Assembly (NCBI GenBank): GCA_026415275.1
Contig: JAOAHK010000217.1
Coordinates: 1 to 5,122, forward strand
Length of the DNA: 5,122 nt
Source: Anaerolineales bacterium
GTDB lineage: Bacteria; Chloroflexota; Anaerolineae; Anaerolineales; UBA4823
Direction: 5' to 3'
Part shown: one piece after another, positions 1 to 5,122 of the stretch
How the letters are laid out: the number at the start of each line of letters is the position of its first letter
How positions within the stretch are numbered: the stretch's first letter is position 1
Position numbers and translations under genes: made by a program
Notes under the pieces: model-generated
What the model saw: the letters and a program-made list of their open reading frames with translations, nothing else
Database searches by the model: none
What the model was told of the DNA's origin: nothing

Positions 1-757
1 TCTCTAAGGCTTGGCGGGCGTGTTGTAAAGATAGAATGCTTTCATCCAAACAGATCGGTGTCTTAAGTGCTTTTTGCAAGCGATGATGATCCCATAAATC
101 TTCTTCGTCCAAGGGTTGTTCAATCAAAAGGAGATTTAAGTCATCGAGAGGTTTCAAGGACTCGGCGTTTTCTAAGGTATAAGCCGAATTGGCATCTACC
201 TGAAGGCGTAGGGTTGGAAAGGCATGGCGCACAGCTAAGACATCTTCGACATCTCTGCCCGGCTTAATTTTGAGCTTAACGCGGCGGTAGCCCTGATTGA
301 GGTACTCTTCAACCACTCCGACCAATTTTTGCGGTGACTCTTGAATGCCCACTGAAACTCCCACTTCAACCCGCTCTCGGTTGCCTCCTAACAAAGTCTT
401 TAGGGATTTTCCTGTTTGCTTGCCGTAGAGATCCCACAAAGCCATTTCTACACCAGCTTTTGCCATGCGATGCCCACGGATCCAGTTAACTTTCTGGCGA
501 AACGCTTGCGGATGCTCGAATTGTGCACCAATGATTTCAGGGAGGATAAACTCCTGCAAGATATGCCATTCGGTACCAACTGTCTCGGAGCTGTATCCTG
601 GTTCCCAATCGGCAACACACTCGCCGTAGCCTTCAATCCCATCAGCCTTGACAATGAGCAAGATGCAATCCCGATGGAGGCTCCGACCGAAGGATGTCTC
701 GAACGCCGAACTTAATGGCATTCTCAAATGGAGCATCTCGATTTCTTCGACCTTCAT
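1..757 (-). CDS. menC: MenC / N-acylamino-acid racemase family enzyme (o-succinylbenzoate synthase-like), 3' end off window
   Basis: The frame is open from an ATG at 755-757 to the left edge, giving 252 codons of a family usually about 370 residues long, so roughly the last third is missing. It belongs to the enolase superfamily. These enzymes abstract a proton alpha to a carboxylate, making o-succinylbenzoate for menaquinone and/or racemising N-acylamino acids. Visible motifs are ETSFGR (20-25), YGECVA (44-49), RGHRMAKAGVEMALWD (94-109), the catalytic KLKIK block (161-165, with K163 the expected general acid/base), and metal ligands D188 in VDAN, E213 in IEQP and D238 in LDES. The second catalytic lysine, expected about 25 residues later, lies outside. 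The start overlaps the GNAT stop as ATGA, with GGAG 10 bases upstream. Family assignment is firm. OSBS and racemase activity cannot be told apart here, so the gene symbol marks the family only. Confidence 0.9.
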   Translation of the reverse strand, partial: MKVEEIEMLHLRMPLSSAFETSFGRSLHRDCILLIVKADGIEGYGECVADWEPGYSSETVGTEWHILQEFILPEIIGAQFEHPQAFRQKVNWIRGHRMAKAGVEMALWDLYGKQTGKSLKTLLGGNRERVEVGVSVGIQESPQKLVGVVEEYLNQGYRRVKLKIKPGRDVEDVLAVRHAFPTLRLQVDANSAYTLENAESLKPLDDLNLLLIEQPLDEEDLWDHHRLQKALKTPICLDESILSLQHARQALE

Positions 758-1671
758 AAGGTATGATCTCCGTGACTAAGAACGTATAAACTGCGCGCAG
801 GATTTCCCCTCAGGTAAATGAAGTCCGTGACAAAATAACCATGCTGAAAGAGAACAGGGAAAATTTGCCGGCTATGCAAACGCCATTCTAGCGCTAAATT
901 GGGGTCTAGCACCTTGATCTGCAAATAATCCGATGGAATCTCAACTAAAAGCAATCCCGGATAATCCTCAGCTTTTAGAGATGAGTCTTGAATATCGAAG
1001 GGAAAACGAATGGGTCGCGGATAAGGCAAGCCATCTGCGCGCAGACCACTCGGATTGATGATCTCTGCTCCTGCAGCTAAATAGTGAGCAAGGTCTAACT
1101 GTTGCCGTGCCTGCCGGCTCAAGCGCCGGTTAACGCGCTGCGAATGCACCCACCAATCCACCTCAAAGCGATCGGTTGGCATGCCTACGTTTAAGCCATC
1201 ACGTAAGACACCATAGTAATCGATATGATAAGTATTGCACACCGCCCCTAATTTAGCAATGTTCAAATGGGCATTGCGGCTTAAGAGCGGATCATATGTC
1301 CAGGTAATGCGATCCACACCCTGTTTTCGCACCATCTGCCACTGAGCGCGCTTGAGGAGAAAACCTAACCCCTCGCTGCGATGGTCAGGATGCACCCCCA
1401 ACATATGCGAATAATGCATCAGGCGCGGTCCATCTGGAGTATGATAAATGCCTGGCAAACCAAAGACGAAACCAACAATTTGCTCACTCTCCTTATCAGT
1501 AGTTATAAAAGCCCCGATACAAAGACCACCATGTTTGACCGCCGCGATCAACAAGTGCGCCGGAACAACCTCAGTTTCATTGCCCGGCCAAACCAAGCGT
1601 TGCAGTGCTTCAACTGCCGAAAACTCCTCTGGCTCACTGAGGATGCGCAAGTGATACTTCTGCTGACTCAC
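754..1671 (-). CDS. GNAT-family N-acyltransferase, large COG3375-like type
   Basis: A 305-residue protein read from the GTG at 1669-1671. The N-terminal half (about 6-145) is a GNAT fold. The acyl-CoA pyrophosphate-binding motif A is at 90-107 (MLGVHPDHRSEGLGFLLK), with the R98-x-x-G101-x-G103 signature. A segment at 123-154 (TWTYDPLLSRNAHLN, then LGAVCNTYHIDYYG) and DRFEVDWW at 168-175 are typical of the COG3375 predicted acetyltransferases. The remaining 130 or so residues have no domain I recognise. GNAT enzymes move an acyl group from CoA to an amine; the substrate here is unknown. The protein looks cytosolic, with no signal peptide or membrane segment. An in-frame TTG at 1701 would add 10 residues, but the GTG overlaps the SDR stop as GTGA and has a good ribosome binding site. 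The coupled MenC-like gene downstream suggests an N-acylamino-acid substrate, which is inference. Confidence 0.85.
   Translation of the reverse strand: MSQQKYHLRILSEPEEFSAVEALQRLVWPGNETEVVPAHLLIAAVKHGGLCIGAFITTDKESEQIVGFVFGLPGIYHTPDGPRLMHYSHMLGVHPDHRSEGLGFLLKRAQWQMVRKQGVDRITWTYDPLLSRNAHLNIAKLGAVCNTYHIDYYGVLRDGLNVGMPTDRFEVDWWVHSQRVNRRLSRQARQQLDLAHYLAAGAEIINPSGLRADGLPYPRPIRFPFDIQDSSLKAEDYPGLLLVEIPSDYLQIKVLDPNLALEWRLHSRQIFPVLFQHGYFVTDFIYLRGNPARSLYVLSHGDHTL
768..771 (-). promoter_or_regulatory. Probable ribosome binding site of the menC-like gene
   Basis: The minus strand reads GGAG inside the end of the GNAT coding sequence, 10 bases before the ATG at 757. Together with the ATGA overlap it supports that ATG over the in-frame ATG seven codons later at 736. 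The spacing is on the long side. Confidence 0.45.
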
Positions 1672-2612
1672 CCTTGCTCCCTCGATCGAAGATTCTGCCA
1701 AAGCAACCGCTGCCAGGGGGTTCTTTTGAGATAATCCAAGCGTTGAGAGAAACGACTAGGCTTTAATTGAAAGACTCGGGGCAAGGTGTCGATGGAACAG
1801 GTGTGGTTTACTGCCAAATAATCTAACCAAAACACTGAGACCGGCAAGCGAGGTAAGCTGGTTTCCAGAAAGATGGTTATCCCCCGCAGAAGAGGCGGAG
1901 GGAGATAGAAAAACCGCCTGCGTTTACCCGTTACCTCCATCACAATCTCTACAATCTCCACAAAGCTCAGCATCTCAGGACCACCGACTTCGTAAGTCTG
2001 ATTCAAAGTGCTCTCATCCTCGACTGCCCAGGTGATCACGGTTGACAAATCTTCTACCCAAATTGGCTGCAACAAAGTTCTCCCATCGCCGGGCACAATA
2101 AACAAAAACGGCAGCGCAACCAACAGTTGAGCAATGCCACTTGTCAGAGAGTCACCCTCACCAAAAACTATCCCTGAACGAAAGATGGTGTAATTCAACC
2201 CAGAGGTCCGAATCGCTTCTTCCGCCAAACCTTTTGCCTTGCTTACAGGAAAAGCGGAAAAGCGATCGGCGCCTAGATGGCTGACAAACACCAAGCGTTG
2301 GATGCCGCTTTCTCTGGCAATCCGGGTGATAAGGCGTGTTCCCTCAATGTCTATACGCATCAAATCGGCATAAGCTCCTCGTCGTTCCACGCTTGCCAAA
2401 TGAATTACCATCTCCATACCGTTCATTGCCGAGCGCAATCCGCGCGCATCGGTCACGCTGCTAACCGCAATTTGCACCGGCACACCTTTCGGCACCTCAG
2501 GCGTTCTTTTAGCCGGGCGGATCAGCAACCGCACCTGATTACCCGCTTCGACCAACTTCGGCACTAGGGCGCGACCGATGAACCCGGTTCCACCTGTGAC
2601 TAAGATTTTCAC
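1668..2612 (-). CDS. Atypical SDR, NAD(P)-dependent epimerase/NmrA-like (NDUFA9-type)
   Basis: A 314-residue Rossmann-fold protein. The N-terminal dinucleotide-binding motif TGGTGFIG (6-13) is followed by basic residues after beta-2 (LLIRPAKR, 29-36), HLAS (71-74), and the VFVSHLGA strand (108-115). A block at 140-153 (NYTIFRSGIVFGEG) and QPIWVEDLS (182-190) are typical of NDUFA9-like and other atypical SDRs, as is YEVGGPE (207-213). The usual catalytic Tyr-x-x-x-Lys appears as F121-x-x-x-K125, so the tyrosine seems replaced by phenylalanine. The C-terminal part has hydrophobic, proline-rich stretches (237-265), perhaps for membrane or partner contact. The GTG start lies 9 bases after the aroQ stop and has no well-placed Shine-Dalgarno. 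The stop overlaps the GNAT start. Family is confident; substrate and reaction are unknown. Members include sugar-nucleotide or quinone-associated reductases and structural NAD(P)H-binding proteins. Confidence 0.85.
   Translation of the reverse strand: MKILVTGGTGFIGRALVPKLVEAGNQVRLLIRPAKRTPEVPKGVPVQIAVSSVTDARGLRSAMNGMEMVIHLASVERRGAYADLMRIDIEGTRLITRIARESGIQRLVFVSHLGADRFSAFPVSKAKGLAEEAIRTSGLNYTIFRSGIVFGEGDSLTSGIAQLLVALPFLFIVPGDGRTLLQPIWVEDLSTVITWAVEDESTLNQTYEVGGPEMLSFVEIVEIVMEVTGKRRRFFYLPPPLLRGITIFLETSLPRLPVSVFWLDYLAVNHTCSIDTLPRVFQLKPSRFSQRLDYLKRTPWQRLLWQNLRSREQG
1677..1683 (-). promoter_or_regulatory. Ribosome binding site that fixes the GTG start of the GNAT gene
   Basis: The minus strand reads GAGGGAG, ending 5 bases before the GTG at 1671. 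It lies within the last codons of the SDR gene. It favours the 305-residue GNAT product over the version starting at the TTG at 1701. Confidence 0.6.
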
Positions 2613-2621
2613 GCGTTTATT

Positions 2622-3071
2622 TTATCGCATTTCCTCTTCCTGAAATCGCAAGGCAAAAGCGTGCAGAGCGAGCCAATAAGACTTCCACCCCAAGCCCAAA
2701 ATTTTTCCCCAACACACTGCTGAAATCAGCGAACGATGGCGAAATTCTTCGCGAGCATAAACATTGGAAAGATGTACCTCGATGACCGGAATCTCAATCG
2801 CCGATACTACGTCCCGCAAGGCAATAGAAGTATGGGTATATCCTCCTGGGTTGAAAATAACTCCGGCTGCCCATCCTCGCGCTTCTTGCAATTGATCAAT
2901 CAATGCACCCTCTGAGTTGGATTGAAAACAACGCACACCAATCCCCAATTTTTTCCCTTCCTCCACCAAACGCCGATTGATCTCATCCAGCGTCATCGTT
3001 CCATACACTTGTGGTTCTCGTTGACCTAATAGATTGAGATTCGGGCCATGCAACACCAGGATCTCTTTCAC
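2622..3071 (-). CDS. aroQ: 3-dehydroquinate dehydratase, type II
   Basis: A 149-residue protein, the normal size for this dodecameric, flavodoxin-like enzyme. It performs the trans-dehydration of 3-dehydroquinate to 3-dehydroshikimate, step 3 of the shikimate pathway, in the cytosol. Motifs read in order: GPNLNLLG (9-16), R18 and catalytic Y23 in the lid loop (REPQVYG), QSNSEGALID (50-59), NPGGYTHTSIALRD (74-87) with the conserved Asn, EVHLSN (98-103) with the conserved His, and EEFRHRS (108-114) with the substrate-binding Arg. All expected catalytic residues are present. The start is taken as the GTG at 3069-3071, which overlaps the aroKB stop as GTGA behind a strong GGAGG. An in-frame TTG at 3095 would add eight residues with no family similarity. 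It acts directly on the product of the neighbouring AroB domain. Confidence 0.97.
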   Translation of the reverse strand: MKEILVLHGPNLNLLGQREPQVYGTMTLDEINRRLVEEGKKLGIGVRCFQSNSEGALIDQLQEARGWAAGVIFNPGGYTHTSIALRDVVSAIEIPVIEVHLSNVYAREEFRHRSLISAVCWGKILGLGWKSYWLALHAFALRFQEEEMR

Positions 3072-4651
3072 ATCTCCTCCATCTCTGCTTGACAAACTCG
3101 AAGCGCCTCAATCAAGTCAGATTCGTTTTGAGTGCGCACACCGACTTGCACAAAACCGATGCGTTCCGGTAAGGCAAAGCGTAATTCGCCGAGCTGCTTT
3201 TTCTTATCGGTTTGCATGGCTTGCAGTATATCCTGAGGTGCAAATTTTTGGGGTAAGCGCGTAGGCAAGCCGAAACCTCTCAGTGCTTGTTCAATGCGTT
3301 CTTTTACTTCTAACGAACAGAGACCAATTTGATGAGCAAGCTGCGCTTCGGCAACCATTCCCATCGCCACGGCAAAACCATGCAGAATTTGATACTCCGA
3401 AAGCGTTTCGATCGCATGAGCAACGGTGTGTCCAAAGTTCAAAGCCGCCCGCCGGCCGCGTTCATACGGGTCCTCCTCGATCACCCGAATCTTCACTCCC
3501 ATGGCACGCGATAAAACATCTCTCAAGCTCTGCCGGACCTCTTTTTCCCCATATTCACAAATTTCAAACAATCTTGGGTCGCCGATCACCCCCGCTTTGA
3601 CAATCTCCGCCATGCCCGCTCGCCATTCAGACTCTGGCAACGTGGCTAAAGTTTCTGGATCAGCTAAGACAAAGCGCGGCGCATGAAACGCTCCAATAAG
3701 GTTTTTCCCTTGGGGTAAATCTACTCCGGTTTTACCTCCTAAGCTAGCATCTGCCATTGCCAGAAGTGTTGTCGGAAGAACGATCCAAGGGATGCCGCGC
3801 ATATAGGTAGCCGCCGCAAATCCACCAATGTCACTGACCACTCCCCCACCCAAAGCGATCAGACAACTGGTTCGGTCAAATCCCCCTTTGACCATCTCAT
3901 CCCAGATTTTTTGAACCGTTTGGATGTTTTTTGTCTGCTCTCCTGCGGGCAGAATTAGGGATTGACAACCGATTCCTTCTTGTCGAAGATTTTGCTCAAC
4001 ATCTTTCAGGTAATGGGCGGCAACATTGTCATCGCTAAGAATGAAAACAGAGCTTTTTAGACCTTGTTCGAGCAAAATCTCGCTCAATCTTAGACGTCCA
4101 CCACTTTGAATGCGCGCCGAATAATCTTTTCCCATGCCGCGCACAAGGAACAGTCCCGCTTTCAGTTGAATCTCCCACACAATCTCTTCGACCAAGCGGT
4201 TATCCACAGGTATCTGATATTCAAAAGATAAATAATGAGGCAACCGCTGGCTCATCAGCCTCTCAAGTTGAGCGGCCGCATCTTGAGCTAACAACGGGCG
4301 TTGGTTTTCGTCGAGACCCAATCGTTGGATCAGAGTCGAATAGGTCGCTTGCAGGCAAAAGACCATGCCGCTGTGTTCACACAGTTTGCGATTTTCTAGG
4401 TTCAATAAGGCCCCACCCCCTAAAGCAACCACTTGATTGGAGGCGGCTGCTATCCTTTGTAATGCTTCCCGCTCGCGCCGGCGGAAACCCGCTTCCCCCT
4501 CCAATTCAAAAATCTGCGGGATGCTCTGCGCAGCAGTGACTTGAATGACTTCATCCAAATCCACAAAGGCTAAGCCAGTGCGTTCCGCGAGCCGAACGCC
4601 CACGGTGGATTTTCCTGAAGCCGGCGGTCCGTAAATATAGAGGTTCATCAT
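3068..4651 (-). CDS. aroKB: Bifunctional shikimate kinase / 3-dehydroquinate synthase fusion
   Basis: A 527-residue fusion read from the ATG at 4649-4651. The N-terminal shikimate kinase domain (about 1-165) phosphorylates shikimate with ATP. It has a Walker A loop GPPASGKST (8-16), D31/D33 in VDLDE, shikimate-binding R57 in GFRR, GGG (78-80), lid R118 in QRPLL, and R136/Y140. The C-terminal domain (about 172-527) is an NAD-dependent, metal-dependent 3-dehydroquinate synthase, which cyclises DAHP. It has PAGEQTK (235-241), GGGVVSD (268-274), PTTLLAMADASLGGKTGVD (293-311), and expected metal ligands E349, H408 and H424 with H412 nearby. The usual HGE/D motif reads HGF here (424-426). No credible separate start for the synthase is seen at the linker Met173. 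The ATG overlaps the aroC stop as ATGA; an ATG one codon on (4648) and a TTG at 4657 are alternatives. Both domains look catalytically intact. Confidence 0.96.
   Translation of the reverse strand: MMNLYIYGPPASGKSTVGVRLAERTGLAFVDLDEVIQVTAAQSIPQIFELEGEAGFRRREREALQRIAAASNQVVALGGGALLNLENRKLCEHSGMVFCLQATYSTLIQRLGLDENQRPLLAQDAAAQLERLMSQRLPHYLSFEYQIPVDNRLVEEIVWEIQLKAGLFLVRGMGKDYSARIQSGGRLRLSEILLEQGLKSSVFILSDDNVAAHYLKDVEQNLRQEGIGCQSLILPAGEQTKNIQTVQKIWDEMVKGGFDRTSCLIALGGGVVSDIGGFAAATYMRGIPWIVLPTTLLAMADASLGGKTGVDLPQGKNLIGAFHAPRFVLADPETLATLPESEWRAGMAEIVKAGVIGDPRLFEICEYGEKEVRQSLRDVLSRAMGVKIRVIEEDPYERGRRAALNFGHTVAHAIETLSEYQILHGFAVAMGMVAEAQLAHQIGLCSLEVKERIEQALRGFGLPTRLPQKFAPQDILQAMQTDKKKQLGELRFALPERIGFVQVGVRTQNESDLIEALRVCQAEMEEM
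3076..3080 (-). promoter_or_regulatory. Ribosome binding site that fixes the GTG start of aroQ
   Basis: The minus strand reads GGAGG 4 bases before the GTG at 3071, within the codons for the last residues of AroKB (Glu-Glu-Met). A nearby ATG (3071-3073) is in the aroKB frame and is not the aroQ start. The site sets aroQ at 149 residues, with translation coupled to aroKB termination. Confidence 0.7.
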
Positions 4652-5109
4652 TCCCAAAAGAGATGCTCTCTTCCATCCAGAGAGAAATCGTCCAAGGTCA
4701 TTTTGGGCAACTGTTCAAAACGATGGAATTGTTCTTGAAGTGAGTCGCCACCCAATTTTTCAATGAGGGCATCAGCAAGCACTAAAGCAACCATTGCTTC
4801 GAGGATCGGTACTGCGCGTGGCACTGGACAAAAATCCGAGCGTTCGTAGCGGGTTTGAGTCTCCTCACCTTTGAGCAAATCCACTGAGGGCTGGGGGGTT
4901 AAGGTCGTGGCGATCGGCTTCATCGCTGCGCGCAGAAGGATCGGCTCTCCGGTAGAGATGCCGCCTTCAATACCTCCACTGCGCTGTGTGCGCCGCACTA
5001 AACGCCTGCCCTCTAAAAAAATGCCATCTTGCGCTAGCGTGCCGCTCAGGCGTGTGCTCTCAAAAGCAGGACCGATTTCCACCCCTTTGATGGCTTGAAC
5101 ACTCAATAG
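4648..5109 (-). CDS. aroC: Chorismate synthase, C-terminal part (5' end lost at contig edge)
   Basis: About 154 codons of a protein usually 360-390 residues long. Chorismate synthase converts EPSP to chorismate using reduced FMN, the last common step before the aromatic amino acids, folates and quinones. Counting from the Leu codon at 5104-5106 as residue 1, it has QAIKGVEIG (4-12), RSGGIEGGISTGEPI (42-56), AMKPIATT (61-68), and the RSDxC signature (89-93) followed by VPRAVPILEAMVALVLADAL (95-114). The catalytic histidines of the N-terminal half lie outside the window. The frame stays open to 5122, but 5110-5122 is adapter sequence, so the true coding sequence ends at about 5109. The residues after that (Gln-Arg-Lys-Tyr read outward) do not fit the family, whereas Leu-Leu-Ser does. 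Do not take the TTG at 5106 as a start. The stop TGA overlaps the aroKB start. Confidence 0.95.
   Translation of the reverse strand, partial: LLSVQAIKGVEIGPAFESTRLSGTLAQDGIFLEGRRLVRRTQRSGGIEGGISTGEPILLRAAMKPIATTLTPQPSVDLLKGEETQTRYERSDFCPVPRAVPILEAMVALVLADALIEKLGGDSLQEQFHRFEQLPKMTLDDFSLDGREHLFWE
4658..4672 (-). repeat. Short perfect inverted repeat before the aroKB start
   Basis: AAGAGA and TCTCTT flank a 3-base loop, forming a possible 6-bp hairpin within the last codons of aroC, 6 bases before the aroKB ATG. It overlaps the only purine-rich stretch near that start and could couple aroKB translation to ribosomes finishing aroC. A 6-bp stem can arise by chance, so the role is speculative. Confidence 0.25.
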
Positions 5110-5122
5110 CTGTCTCTTATAC
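5110..5122. other. Untrimmed Nextera mosaic-end adapter at contig edge (artefact)
   Basis: The last 13 bases, CTGTCTCTTATAC, equal the first 13 bases of the 19-base Nextera/Tn5 mosaic-end read-through sequence that trimming software removes. The match begins exactly where the aroC reading frame stops resembling chorismate synthase and ends exactly at the window edge. This is best explained as library adapter left in the assembly and not as genomic DNA. Confidence 0.9.

Noticed and set aside
416..715. Plus-strand 99-codon open frame
   Set aside because: It is antisense to the clearly coding MenC-like gene, whose frame gives a continuous family match. The plus-strand product has no recognisable motif.
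1381..1734. Plus-strand 117-codon open frame spanning the SDR/GNAT junction
   Set aside because: It is antisense to two well-supported genes and their overlap. The product is low in recognisable structure, so it is a shadow frame.
2277..2567. Plus-strand 96-codon open frame
   Set aside because: It lies opposite the Rossmann domain of the SDR gene, with no motif and no ribosome binding site of note.
3283..3686. Cluster of plus-strand open frames (3283-3600, 3329-3514, 3426-3686)
   Set aside because: All are antisense to the conserved dehydroquinate synthase domain and show no family similarity.
4133..4135. Internal ATG as a separate aroB start within aroKB
   Set aside because: It falls at the domain linker, but no Shine-Dalgarno precedes it and the frame is continuous with an intact kinase domain, so a fusion is the simpler reading.
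5104..5106. TTG as the start codon of a short aroC product
   Set aside because: The sequence begins mid-protein relative to chorismate synthase. The open frame ends only because of the contig edge and adapter.
5110..5122. A natural Tn5-like transposon end or insertion site
   Set aside because: The match is to the engineered mosaic end used in library preparation, sits exactly at the sequence edge, and has no transposon sequence or target duplication. Adapter contamination is far more likely.

Overview
The window reads as one continuous minus-strand operon with no intergenic space larger than 9 bases. In transcription order (right to left) it carries: the 3' part of chorismate synthase (aroC), a fused shikimate kinase/3-dehydroquinate synthase (aroKB), type II 3-dehydroquinase (aroQ), an atypical NAD(P)-binding SDR/epimerase-like protein, a GNAT-family acyltransferase of the large COG3375-like type, and the 5' two thirds of a MenC/N-acylamino-acid racemase-family enolase-superfamily enzyme that runs off the left edge. 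Four of the five junctions are 4-base ATGA or GTGA start/stop overlaps, so the genes are almost certainly co-transcribed and translationally coupled. No promoter, terminator, RNA gene, mobile element or CRISPR array is visible.

The right part (about 2622-5109) is aromatic amino acid biosynthesis. AroKB supplies step 2 (DAHP to 3-dehydroquinate) and step 5 (shikimate to shikimate-3-phosphate), AroQ supplies step 3, and AroC supplies step 7 (EPSP to chorismate). DAHP synthase, AroE and AroA are not in the window and may lie upstream, beyond the right edge. The left part (1-2612) is an accessory tail whose job is not settled. The GNAT and MenC-like genes form a plausible functional pair: either N-acylamino-acid metabolism/racemisation, or o-succinylbenzoate synthesis for menaquinone, which also draws on chorismate. 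The SDR has no assignable substrate.

The organism is a bacterium of roughly balanced base composition. The kinase-synthase fusion, frequent GTG starts and the COG3375 GNAT/MenC pair suggest Chloroflexota (Anaerolineae-like), with a Thermotoga-like or other lineage possible. This is inference from gene content, not a phylogeny.

The last 13 bases (5110-5122) match the end of the Illumina Nextera transposon mosaic-end adapter. The right edge is therefore probably a contig end carrying untrimmed adapter, and chorismate synthase is cut by assembly, not by biology. I do not see strong evidence for a wholly new system. The best candidate for something undescribed is the SDR-GNAT-MenC tail coupled to the shikimate genes.
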